Origin: Nitrospinales bacterium
GTDB taxonomy: Bacteria > Nitrospinota_A > UBA7883 > JACRGQ01
Assembly (NCBI GenBank): GCA_023248615.1
Contig: JAHFEI010000003.1
Location: 1 to 23,230 of the forward strand
Direction: 5' to 3'
Length of the DNA: 23,230 nt
Under the pieces are notes generated by a model. That model searched no databases and was not told where the DNA came from. It saw nothing but the letters and a program-made list of their open reading frames with translations. A program made the position numbers and the translations under genes. This document shows, piece by piece, positions 7,468-15,194 of the stretch (its first letter is position 1; every line of letters starts with the position of its first letter).

Positions 7468-7911
7468 TTATTTGCATGCGTCCTTATAACCTTCGGCGCA
7501 AGCCATCTTGTAGTCCGCGGTGGCCTGCTTCATTTCGCCGTTTATCTCGTTTGCCTGCGCGCGGACATAATAGGCTTCCCCAAGGTGCGGGTTTAACGCT
7601 ATGGCGCGGTTAAGGTCTTTCACTGCATTATCAATATCCCCGGTGTCTTTATATGCTTTCCCGCGAAGGGCAAAAGCCTCGGCGTATTTCGGGGATTCCT
7701 GTATCGCTTTGGAAGCCATCTCGATGGTCTTTGGGTAGCTCGCGCTTCCGTAAGCCCTGCGGGCCTCCGTAAAGTATTCATCTGCCTTGTTTGACTGGGG
7801 AGCCGCCGCTTTTTTATCCGAAGCGCCGCCGCCCCACGATGGCAAATTAAATGCCGAGGCTCCAGATACAAGTGTAGAAACCATAATGACCGCCAGAAGT
7901 ATTGCCCTCAT
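7468..7911 (-). CDS. Secreted TPR-repeat protein
   Basis: Periplasmic scaffold-like protein of 147 residues. The ATG at 7911 has AAGGAGG at ideal spacing; the longer frame to 7935 starts upstream of that ribosome site and is rejected. A signal peptide MRAILLAVIMVSTLVSGASA is followed by a Gly/Ala/Lys-rich linker, then about two and a half tetratricopeptide repeats (residues about 50-135; consensus pieces AEAFALRGKAYKDTGDIDNAVKDLNRAIALNP and AYYVRAQANEINGEMKQA are present in part). A Cys pair near the end (MACAEGYKDACK) resembles the terminal disulfide of Sel1/TPR-type proteins. It follows the 959-residue membrane protein by about 28 bp and probably ends that operon. TPR units bind partner proteins; the partner is not deducible. 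Confidence 0.85.
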   Translation of the reverse strand: MRAILLAVIMVSTLVSGASAFNLPSWGGGASDKKAAAPQSNKADEYFTEARRAYGSASYPKTIEMASKAIQESPKYAEAFALRGKAYKDTGDIDNAVKDLNRAIALNPHLGEAYYVRAQANEINGEMKQATADYKMACAEGYKDACK

Positions 7912-7939
7912 AACCACCCTCCTTATAAGTTCCACAACC

Positions 7940-10819
7940 CTAGATCAACTTACCCAACGCATCCACTATGGACTGCCTCTCGCTCTCCGAGGGAGACAGC
8001 GTTAGGGCGTAATTGTATAGCTCCCTTGCCTTGTCCCCATCTTTTAACACAAAACCGTACAACCCCGCAAGGTTAACAGCCGCCATCATATACTTGGGAT
8101 CCAGCCTTAGCGCCTCGATAAATTCCCTCTCCGCTTCGTAATGCCTCCCTTTGTCCGCAAAGAACATCCCCTTCAGGAAATGGGACTGGGTAGCAAAAAG
8201 CCCGTCGATATCCGTACTATCTGTATCCGCAAGCATCCTCAGCCCCATGTCGGACTGCTTTTTCGATAGCGCCGAATAAAGCGTCGCGATGTTCAGGGAA
8301 AGGTAGGCATACCTGGCGTCAGAATTGCCCGCGCTTATGCCCAGGGCGCGGCGGAAATGGTTAGCGGCTTCGCCATAGTGGCGGTCGCTGGATTGCACTT
8401 GGCCCTTCAGGTATTCCTCTTCGGAAAGGAAATAACCCTGAAAGTCCTTCTCCTGGCTGGCGGTCTCGAATGTTATCTTCGGGAAGGCGCGGAATTTAAG
8501 TATGCTTTCGAGGTTGCGCCCCTTTATCGTTACGCCCTCCGCATGTATGCGTGGAGAGGTAAATTCGATGTATGGGCGGTCGTCGGTAACGGGCAAAGCG
8601 CCAGCCGTAAACCCGCGCAACTGTTCGGGCCCCATCATGAAGTTCGAGAGCAACTGGTGCGCGTTTGTGATGCCGATTCCCTTGAGGCTCTCGGCGACGG
8701 CATTTTTCTTCATCTCGCTTTCGAACCTGGAAAAAACCAGCGGCATATCGCTGTTCGAGCCTACCATTATCGCATCCCACTTCGTGTACCACATCGCGGC
8801 ATTCGGGAAAACATCGGTAAACGTCGCCACAAGTGCGCGAAAATCCTCATGGGAAAGGTGGTGGAGCGGTATCCATTGCGAAACTACGCCGCCCTCGGCC
8901 AGCCTCTTCTTGCACAGGCGGTAATATTCCCTTGTGTAAAGGCTAACGACCCCGGCGTTGGACGGCGGAGGCGGCTCGGAAGTTATGAAGTCGAATTTTT
9001 TTTGCGTCGTAAGAAGGTAGTTCCGGCCGTCTTCCTCTACCATCGTGAAAGCCGGGTTTTTTACCACATCGAAATTTGCGGCGGAAAAACTGCCAGCGGC
9101 CCCAAAAACCTCCCGCGAGATATCTACGGCGGTGACGTTTTTAAGCCCGTGCGACAAGGCGGCGCCCGCCGTAGTGCCTGTCCCGAAACATATTACGAGC
9201 GCGTTTTTCGGGGAAGGATGCACCATAAGGGGGATGTGGGCCTGGAGCCTCTCCAGTTGCAGGGCCTCCCGGAACGCGCCCGCAATCGGGTCGCCGTTTA
9301 TCCAAATCCGTTTTATGGGCTGGCGGTTTGCCGCTAGGTCGGAGTCCTGCGAAGATACCAACACCGTTGCCGAAGGCCCTTCCTTGTAATACTCCACGTT
9401 GCTACCGGCATCCAGCTTTTGCACGTTGAGAAGGTAGGAAGTGTCGCCCGTAAAAATTACGCCAGCCGTTAACAACAACGTGATAACCAACGGGATGGCA
9501 ACGCTGGATATCTCCCGCTTTTGCGAAGCTTTCAGTTGCAAGGATATCCCGGCAACTACGGCCAGCCAGGATGCCGCTATCACGCCTGCGCGTATCCCGA
9601 TAAGCGGGATGAACAGGTATCCCGCAACAATGGAACCAAGGACACAGCCAATCATATTCATCGCGTAAAGACGGCCCACCGCACCGCCCGTTTTTTCCGG
9701 GGCGGAAGAGATAGCGCCGACTATCAGCGGGAAACACCCGCCCATAAGGAAGGTGCAAGGAAAAATAATTATCGCGGAGAATATGCCAGCTTCCATCATT
9801 GTCCGCTCACCCGGAATTACCTTGCCGCCGCCGATAACTGCGGCAACCAAATCCATCAGCGGCCCATTGTAGGCAAACACCAGTAGCGATATCAAAGCGA
9901 GCAACCCGATAAACACCTGGAAACGGGCGAAAAGGAGCGCCGCATCGCCGGGCGATTTTTTTGCCGTGCCTGAAGTTAGCGCACTGCCCGCGCCGATGCC
10001 CAAAAGGAAAATTGCCAGGATGAGGGAGAACGCATAGGTAGTGTTGTTCAAAAGGAGGATGAGCATCCTTGTCCAAAGGACTTCAAACGCCATCGCGCAA
10101 AAACCGGAAATGCCGAAAAAGACCAGCAGGGAACTGTAAATCGCAACGGGGGGTTCTGCGGCATGTTTGGTGGCCTTCGGTTCTGGAGAGGCGTCTACAA
10201 CACGGCTCCGCTCCCCGACCAGTGCGTACGCCGCAACGCCACAGGCCATGTTTATCACGGCGCCAGCCCTTAACGAATTCGTAAGCCCGATATGCTCTAT
10301 AAGCCAAAAACCGGCAACGATGCACCCTATCACCGCGCCAATCGTGTTAACGGCGTAAAGTGCGCCCACAGATTTACCGGCATCTTGCCTGCCCCCGGAA
10401 AGGAAATGGCCCAGCGCCGGCAATGTGCCTCCCATCAGGCAGGTCGGGACTAGCAGGGCCGATACCGACAGCACAAAACGCAGCGCTACTACATAAAACG
10501 AATTACCCCCTGTGCCGGGATGCAGGTGGACGTAGACTGTCTCCAGCGCCCCGAGGATAAAAGGGAACAAAAGGACATAGACCCCAATAGATATTTCCAA
10601 TATGGCATAAAGCCTTACCGGGGGGGTCCCGCTGTTTAGCTTTTTGCCGAAATATTCGGAGCCAAGGCCGAGGCCGCCCATAAAGGCTACCAGCACCGCG
10701 CTTACTGCGTATATGCTTACGCCAAAAAGAAGGGTAAGCTCCCTGACCCACACAATCTCATAGACGAGACCGACGGCGCCGGAGAGGAAGAAAAGGCCGA
10801 GGATGAGAACCCTGCTCAC
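7940..10819 (-). CDS. Fused membrane/spermidine-synthase-fold/TPR protein, 959 residues
   Basis: A large fusion. Residues 1-450 are membrane helices arranged as two similar halves: GLVYEIVWVRELTLLFG (from 17) and CAMAFEVLWTRMLILLL (from 241) correspond, as do CLMGGTLPALGHF (127) and FLMGGCFPLIVGA (357). Residues about 470-760 form a SpeE-like methyltransferase fold with the nucleotide-binding loop CFGTGTTAG (near 544-552) and acidic VDISRE. The catalytic Asp region of spermidine synthase is altered to TSEPPPPSN (near 613), so aminopropyl transfer is doubtful. Residues about 790-959 carry TPR-like repeats. The GTG start overlaps the TGA of the upstream propeller gene (GTGA, 10816-10819), so they are translationally coupled. 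Such fusions are commonly annotated as fused MFS/spermidine synthases and their true role is unsettled. The operon suggests a role beside the cytochrome b complex. Confidence 0.85.
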   Translation of the reverse strand: MSRVLILGLFFLSGAVGLVYEIVWVRELTLLFGVSIYAVSAVLVAFMGGLGLGSEYFGKKLNSGTPPVRLYAILEISIGVYVLLFPFILGALETVYVHLHPGTGGNSFYVVALRFVLSVSALLVPTCLMGGTLPALGHFLSGGRQDAGKSVGALYAVNTIGAVIGCIVAGFWLIEHIGLTNSLRAGAVINMACGVAAYALVGERSRVVDASPEPKATKHAAEPPVAIYSSLLVFFGISGFCAMAFEVLWTRMLILLLNNTTYAFSLILAIFLLGIGAGSALTSGTAKKSPGDAALLFARFQVFIGLLALISLLVFAYNGPLMDLVAAVIGGGKVIPGERTMMEAGIFSAIIIFPCTFLMGGCFPLIVGAISSAPEKTGGAVGRLYAMNMIGCVLGSIVAGYLFIPLIGIRAGVIAASWLAVVAGISLQLKASQKREISSVAIPLVITLLLTAGVIFTGDTSYLLNVQKLDAGSNVEYYKEGPSATVLVSSQDSDLAANRQPIKRIWINGDPIAGAFREALQLERLQAHIPLMVHPSPKNALVICFGTGTTAGAALSHGLKNVTAVDISREVFGAAGSFSAANFDVVKNPAFTMVEEDGRNYLLTTQKKFDFITSEPPPPSNAGVVSLYTREYYRLCKKRLAEGGVVSQWIPLHHLSHEDFRALVATFTDVFPNAAMWYTKWDAIMVGSNSDMPLVFSRFESEMKKNAVAESLKGIGITNAHQLLSNFMMGPEQLRGFTAGALPVTDDRPYIEFTSPRIHAEGVTIKGRNLESILKFRAFPKITFETASQEKDFQGYFLSEEEYLKGQVQSSDRHYGEAANHFRRALGISAGNSDARYAYLSLNIATLYSALSKKQSDMGLRMLADTDSTDIDGLFATQSHFLKGMFFADKGRHYEAEREFIEALRLDPKYMMAAVNLAGLYGFVLKDGDKARELYNYALTLSPSESERQSIVDALGKLI

Positions 10820-11910
10820 CTGAATAACTTCTCGGTTGTCTTTATTTTTACTTTAAGTTTTTTGCTCTCTTCCTGAATCTTCGACGTATCTATCATGCCG
10901 AGCTTCATGTTGGCGGCTTCGGTAAACCATACGCGCCCCTTTTTGTCCGCGCATATGGAATTCGGCTTCGATTCGCCGGTAGGCAGGTCATAAGTCTGGA
11001 TTTTGAATGTCTTGGCATCGAAACTGTGTATCCTGTTTTCCGTGCTTTGCACCAGCCAAATACGATCCTTCTGGTCTATAACCATTCCCTGGGTTCCCTT
11101 GTTTTTCGGAAGGTCGTACATTGAGGTCTTGCCGCTCTTGGGGTCGAACCGAACCATCCGGTTATCTACCATCTGCAAGTACCATACATACCCGCTTGAA
11201 TCTATCACCGTGCCCATGGCGGATTGGATGCCTTCGGAAATCGACCATTCGCGGAACCTCTTTTTTACCGGATCGAAAGTGGCGAGCTTATTGCCTGCGC
11301 GCTCTACGAACCACAAGTTGCCCTGCTTATCCTCCGTCAAGTTATAAGCGCTACTGTCTTTGGTCGGGATAGTGTACTGCTCGAACTGCTCGGTGTCGGG
11401 CCTGAAGCGTAGCAACAGGTCGTTGCTCCAGCCGAGAGCCCATACATCCCCGTTTCGCGAGGCATAGATGGAAATGGGCTGTAGCCCTTTGAAAGGGATA
11501 ATATATTCCTTGAAGACCTGTTTCCGAGCGTCGAATTTTGCTATTACGTTAACATCCTGCTCGGCCAGCCAGACATTGCCCTGCCTATCCACCGATATAT
11601 CTATCGTGTGGCTACTGCTTGAGGGTATGGGGAATTCTTTCAGTTCCTTGTTTTCCGGGTTGAACCTTGCGAGAGTATTGCTGTTGAACTGGATGAACCA
11701 TATCAGGTTGTCCGGCGAAGCGTTGATAGCTGTGGGATATGTATTTTCACCCTTGATGCTGAATTCGGTTATTGTATCGCCACCCCACGAAACCGATGGG
11801 GACAACACGGCCAGAATAACGGCCAGTAGCGATGCGGCAAACGCCCTGCCCGGCAGTACCCGGTAATGGCTCCTTGGGGAGCCAGCGGGAACGGCTACTT
11901 CAGCGGACAT
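10816..11910 (-). CDS. Vgb-like beta-propeller protein (second copy)
   Basis: Secreted or membrane-anchored propeller of 364 residues resembling virginiamycin B lyase/streptogramin lyase-like proteins. The ATG at 11910 has AGGTG 8 nt upstream; a TTG two codons earlier is possible. The N-terminus is long before the hydrophobic core (FAASLLAVILAVLSPSVSWG, ending near residue 43). Six to seven blades follow, each with the pattern D-x-x-G-x-(V/I)-W-(F/L), for example RQGNVWLAEQD, KQGNLWFVERAGN and SSGYVWYLQMVDN, then RFDP. The lyase-associated histidines of true Vgb are not apparent, so antibiotic cleavage is unlikely; a sensor or scaffold role is more plausible. It is the paralogue of the next protein upstream and overlaps the membrane fusion gene downstream by 4 bp. 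Confidence 0.85.
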   Translation of the reverse strand: MSAEVAVPAGSPRSHYRVLPGRAFAASLLAVILAVLSPSVSWGGDTITEFSIKGENTYPTAINASPDNLIWFIQFNSNTLARFNPENKELKEFPIPSSSSHTIDISVDRQGNVWLAEQDVNVIAKFDARKQVFKEYIIPFKGLQPISIYASRNGDVWALGWSNDLLLRFRPDTEQFEQYTIPTKDSSAYNLTEDKQGNLWFVERAGNKLATFDPVKKRFREWSISEGIQSAMGTVIDSSGYVWYLQMVDNRMVRFDPKSGKTSMYDLPKNKGTQGMVIDQKDRIWLVQSTENRIHSFDAKTFKIQTYDLPTGESKPNSICADKKGRVWFTEAANMKLGMIDTSKIQEESKKLKVKIKTTEKLFR

Positions 11911-11966
11911 AAACAAAACACCTGGGCAAGAACAATTGGAACATTTAAAAGTTCTTCTCTTATCTC

Positions 11967-13217
11967 TTAATGGGAGTGCGAGCTTCCGACATGCTCGTTT
12001 ACGTCTGATACGGCTTGCGCCGGGACAGATGAGGAAAGAACCCTTGAAATCTGGTTTACACCCCTATCGCTTTCGGTGAACCAGATATCTCCCTTCAGGT
12101 CTACGGCTATACCCATAGGCTGTGCCCCGTGGGACGGTATCTCAAATGAACTCCAAGTAGCCTTCCCTTGGTCGAAGAACCCAATCATGTTCATCATGCT
12201 ATCTATATACCAGATTTTCCCGTCTTTTGCGGGAGCCAATGCCTGCGGAGCCGCGTTATATCCGGGAACATCCACCATACCGAAATGTGGGTTCCTATCC
12301 GCACCATTCGTATAGAACACGCCTATCTGCCTGGAATGTGGCGCACAGAACCACAGCTTGCTATCCCCATCAAATATTATCTTGCCTGGTTGGGCAAGCA
12401 ACGTGGGTATTACGAACGGCCTGAACTTGCGGGACTTGGGATCGTACCTGCCGATATAATTCCCGTTAACCTCGCTCACCCACACCTGTCCGCTGGGATC
12501 CACAGCTATCCCCATCATATTGCTACCTGGAGAAATCGGTATCTCTGTAATTTTTTTAGTCGCCGGGTCGAGGTAGCCTATCTTCGAAGTGTTTTTTTCA
12601 ATAAACCATATCCGCCCCGCCGAATCCTCCGCCAAATCGTACGGCTGGGCATTCGTTGTCGGCAGGATAATCTCGGTAAACTCCTCGGTGGTCGGGTTGA
12701 AACGTACAACGCTATTGCCAAGTAACATGACAAACCAGATGTCGCCGTTTTTGGCGACTATTATGCTACCGGGGCTACCGACGCTGAAAACGTTATAGGC
12801 TTTTTTGGGGACAGTCCTGTCCTTTGTGTCATATTTCCAGTCGGAATCCGGCAACCCCTCGGTTGAGGGAATGCGGTATTCCTTGAATTCGTTTGTAGCC
12901 GGGTCAAGCACAGCCAACGAATTTCCGCTCATCAGCGTACACCATACCCTGTTTTTCGAATCTATCGCCACACCATACGGGGTGGCATAACGCGCCGGAA
13001 CGGGGTATTGGACAATGCTGATCTTGCCTTTTACTTCTTTCGGCGCAAGAATTGTGACTTTTGGTTTTACAACACCGCTCACATCTTTGGCCGCCGCCAC
13101 GGTAGACGAAGCACCAACGGCAACAACTGCCAAAATTGATACTGCCCGTGTAGCCGACAGCAAGTAACGCATCACAAAAGAAATGGGGCTACCGCTACCA
13201 GGTAAACGTGGGTTCAT
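11967..13217 (-). CDS. Vgb-like beta-propeller protein (first copy)
   Basis: Periplasmic propeller of 416 residues in the Vgb/NHL-like group. The ATG at 13217 has GAGG 7 nt upstream and overlaps the end of the haem-c gene by 23 bp; an ATG at 13172 (residue 16) without a clear ribosome site is the alternative. The signal peptide core is SILAVVAVGASSTVAAA. Blades repeat as (A/V)-x-D-x-x-G-x-(I/V)-W-F-x-E, for example DSAGRIWFIEKNTSKIGYLDP and DPSGQVWVSEVNGN in part, seven by eye, with an insertion between blades 1 and 2 (residues about 122-145, YDTKDRTVPKKAYN). The C-terminus is His-rich (NEHVGSSHSH), a possible metal-binding tail. Its place directly after the cytochrome b/haem-c genes suggests an accessory of that complex. 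Confidence 0.85.
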   Translation of the reverse strand: MNPRLPGSGSPISFVMRYLLSATRAVSILAVVAVGASSTVAAAKDVSGVVKPKVTILAPKEVKGKISIVQYPVPARYATPYGVAIDSKNRVWCTLMSGNSLAVLDPATNEFKEYRIPSTEGLPDSDWKYDTKDRTVPKKAYNVFSVGSPGSIIVAKNGDIWFVMLLGNSVVRFNPTTEEFTEIILPTTNAQPYDLAEDSAGRIWFIEKNTSKIGYLDPATKKITEIPISPGSNMMGIAVDPSGQVWVSEVNGNYIGRYDPKSRKFRPFVIPTLLAQPGKIIFDGDSKLWFCAPHSRQIGVFYTNGADRNPHFGMVDVPGYNAAPQALAPAKDGKIWYIDSMMNMIGFFDQGKATWSSFEIPSHGAQPMGIAVDLKGDIWFTESDRGVNQISRVLSSSVPAQAVSDVNEHVGSSHSH

Positions 13218-13920
13218 ACATGTGCCTCATCTGCCAGTTGGCATCCTTGTAGCCCTGAACCTCGCCTTCGCCGTAATTCTGTTTTCCCTCGGTATCAATC
13301 TTTCCGGCCCTATACTTGCCGACACCAATCTGCAAGGCGCGTTCAGTAGAATAATATTTTGCAACGTTTACTGGCGGGATAGCCTGCCTGGCGCCCATCG
13401 CCGGGCTGTGGCAGGAATCGCAACCAAGAACCTTCGCCTGGTGCCCGCTCTTGTATACGCCCAAAAAAAGGACAAAGGCAAATATCAGGGTAGGAATCGC
13501 ATACATAAAGCTCTTCTTCAGCCCGGATTGCATTGACCTCGCCTTTTCCATAAGGCCTTTAAGGCCGGGAATGCGGCCAAACGGGATTTTATGCATGAAC
13601 GGAAGCGCCATAAAGAACGCCAGCAATGCAAATGGGATAATCGGCATAATAGGCAAGTACTTCTTCAGGGAGCCGGATAACGACCAGAACCCCTGCCAGA
13701 AAAGAAGGAATATCCACTCCGGTCCCGGAATGTTCTCGCCCTCATCAGGCAACGGAACGATATCCGGAGCCTCGAACGGGACAAAATAGGTTTTGGACAG
13801 GAGTACCATGAAAGCAAGCAAAATGACCATCGCAAGGGAAAGCACTATTAGGTAGTTTGGCCACCAATGCAGACCGCCCTTATTCTTACCTTTTTTTTCA
13901 TCCAAGGGATTATTCTCCAT
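13195..13920 (-). CDS. Cytochrome b subunit IV-like protein fused to a haem-c segment
   Basis: Inner-membrane electron-transfer protein of 241 residues. The ATG at 13920 has GAGGG 7 nt upstream and lies 10 nt after the cytochrome b stop; the longer frame to 13953 overlaps that gene and lacks a ribosome site. The first helix is near 22-42. The quinol-site signature PEWY of cytochrome b/subunit IV appears as PEWI (67-70) in GPEWIFLLFWQ. Further helices lie near 88-108 and 138-156. Then comes CDSCH (C167, C170, H171) for covalent haem c, with possible distal Met ligands M231 and M234 near the C-terminus. It pairs with the cytochrome b6-like gene as a split cytochrome b whose haem c may replace or supplement a cytochrome c1/f. 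No Rieske gene lies in the window. Confidence 0.9.
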   Translation of the reverse strand: MENNPLDEKKGKNKGGLHWWPNYLIVLSLAMVILLAFMVLLSKTYFVPFEAPDIVPLPDEGENIPGPEWIFLLFWQGFWSLSGSLKKYLPIMPIIPFALLAFFMALPFMHKIPFGRIPGLKGLMEKARSMQSGLKKSFMYAIPTLIFAFVLFLGVYKSGHQAKVLGCDSCHSPAMGARQAIPPVNVAKYYSTERALQIGVGKYRAGKIDTEGKQNYGEGEVQGYKDANWQMRHMYEPTFTW

Positions 13921-13930
13921 AATTACGCCC

Positions 13931-14563
13931 TCATACTCTCTTGGAAAGTCCAAGCCGCCGCGTCAGCACCAAGTGCAGGTAAACCACGGTGAACAACAAA
14001 ATAGGGAGCATCACAATATGCACCGCATAATTGCGCCCCAAGGTGAATGACCCCAAGACGAGGTTTTTAAGGCTTCCGCCAACAACCGGCAAAAGGTCAA
14101 ACCAGTCGGCCCAGATAATCAACTCCCAGTAGCTCCTCCAATCCCACGGCAATATGACGCCGGTAATGAGGAACAAAAGGAAAATAATGCCCAAAGCCAA
14201 GCCCGTGTACCAGTTTAACTCGCGGGGGCTTTTGTATGCGCGGCGCGCCATTGTATGAAGGACATGTAGCATGACAAACATGGCGCCAAACGTGGCGCTC
14301 CAGCGATGGAGATTTCTCATTATCATCCCGAAACTGGATAACTGGCACATGGCCCTTATGCTCGCATGGGCCAAAGTAGGCTCGGGAACAAAGTACATGA
14401 CCATGTAAAAGCCGGTCAGGAACTGGATGACCAAACAGCCGATCGTGAGGCCGCTAAAAAAGTGCCAGATGCCAACGCTCTCGTCGAGTTCGTAAGCAAC
14501 CTGTTTGTGATAGAAGTCCGCTATGCCAAGCCGATAATTAACCCATTCAACAATTTGCTTCAT
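13931..14563 (-). CDS. Cytochrome b6-like quinol dehydrogenase subunit
   Basis: Di-haem cytochrome b N-terminal half, 210 residues and four helices, as in cytochrome b6 rather than full-length cytochrome b. The haem ligands are H86 and H100 (HRWSATFGAMFVMLH, 13 residues between) and H182 and H197 (14 residues between, the spacing typical of b6). The loop GVILPWDWRSYWE after helix C matches the family's quinol-site helix. The cytochrome b6 Cys35-type haem attachment residue is not evident at the expected place; only C43 and C73 occur in the N-terminal part. The start ATG overlaps the lipoprotein stop (ATGA, 14560-14563), so translation is coupled. Acting with the next gene it should oxidise quinol and reduce a periplasmic acceptor. 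Confidence 0.92.
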   Translation of the reverse strand: MKQIVEWVNYRLGIADFYHKQVAYELDESVGIWHFFSGLTIGCLVIQFLTGFYMVMYFVPEPTLAHASIRAMCQLSSFGMIMRNLHRWSATFGAMFVMLHVLHTMARRAYKSPRELNWYTGLALGIIFLLFLITGVILPWDWRSYWELIIWADWFDLLPVVGGSLKNLVLGSFTLGRNYAVHIVMLPILLFTVVYLHLVLTRRLGLSKRV

Positions 14564-15072
14564 GGCTGTTTACCAGATGCCAGTTCCGTGCCATCGGCAT
14601 CCAATGGTGCGGCCTTAAATTGCGCTTCGTCCAGGGTGTCCCCCATAAAATCCACCTTCCATTCGTTTTCTTTTTCGTCCAGTATGAAGTTTATCTGACT
14701 AGTAGACGTATAGCTATCCGAGAACATTGACGGCGTTTTCACTTCAAGATTAACAGTGGCTATCCATTCCCCCTTTTTATTGGGAGCTTGGGGCAACACG
14801 GATTTTACTACTTTTATTGTGTTTTTCGTGGATCCGAAATTTTCAGTCCACTTCCTGAAATTATCTTCCGATATAACCCCGTATTTGGTAGATACCATCT
14901 TTTGGGCTTCCTGTAGGGTTAATCTCCCTCCGTCTGCCAGTAGCCTGAAAAACCGCACGGCGACTTCTTGGGGGGGAATATCCGGGAACTTGGCCTTTTT
15001 ATTTTTTGTGCATCCCGAGGCCACCACTACAATTAGCAGGGCGCAAAGTAAAAGGCGAGTGCCAACTCTCAT
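14560..15072 (-). CDS. Lipoprotein of unknown function
   Basis: Lipoprotein of 170 residues with a signal and lipobox (LLLCALLIVVVASGC, C21). The mature part begins TKNKKAKFPDIPPQEVAVRFFRLLADG and looks like a small alpha+beta, NTF2/DUF4878-type fold (helix PQEVAVRFFRLLADGGRLTLQEAQKM, then antiparallel strands EWIATVNLEV and QINFILDEKENEWKVDF), by pattern only. It is not NosL: no CxM copper motif is present. The ATG at 15072 has AAAGG about 12 nt upstream, a rather long spacing. Its stop overlaps the cytochrome b6 start, so it probably belongs to the assembly or structure of that complex. The copy of TAACGTAATGT just upstream (15091-15101) may be a control site. Confidence 0.8.
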   Translation of the reverse strand: MRVGTRLLLCALLIVVVASGCTKNKKAKFPDIPPQEVAVRFFRLLADGGRLTLQEAQKMVSTKYGVISEDNFRKWTENFGSTKNTIKVVKSVLPQAPNKKGEWIATVNLEVKTPSMFSDSYTSTSQINFILDEKENEWKVDFMGDTLDEAQFKAAPLDADGTELASGKQP

Positions 15073-15090
15073 ATTATTCTGATGCCTTTG

Positions 15091-15101
15091 TAACGTAATG
15101 T
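15091..15101. promoter_or_regulatory. TAACGTAATGT, shared with the region upstream of tusA
   Basis: This exact 11-mer also occurs at 6734-6744, where it forms the left arm of an inverted repeat. Here it is followed by an imperfect repeat (GTTATGTAA). It lies about 20 bp upstream of the lipoprotein start and 10 bp past the U tract of the nosZ-like terminator, so it could serve a separate promoter for the cytochrome b operon. Confidence 0.3.
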
Positions 15102-15111
15102 TTATATGTTA

Positions 15112-15149
15112 TGTAAAAAATAAGGAGGCTGGCTTTTACGCCAGCCTCC
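15112..15149 (-). terminator. Strong intrinsic terminator after the nosZ-like gene
   Basis: A perfect 10-bp stem (GGAGGCTGGC at 15124-15133 with GCCAGCCTCC at 15140-15149) closes a 6-nt loop. On the minus strand it is followed by TTATTTTTTAC, a good U tract. It lies about 45 nt after the nosZ-like stop. It separates that transcript from the lipoprotein/cytochrome b operon, which then needs its own promoter or read-through. Confidence 0.92.
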
Positions 15150-15194
15150 CTTATAACCGTGCCAATCAACAGACCAGCATGTTGGGTTACGAGC

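Noticed and set aside
8357..9337. Plus-strand frame of 326 codons opposite the membrane/SpeE-like fusion
   Set aside because: Shadow of the methyltransferase and TPR part on the minus strand; no family features.
14560..15072. NosL copper chaperone lipoprotein
   Set aside because: It has a lipobox, but no CxM-type copper motif is present and the fold pattern differs.
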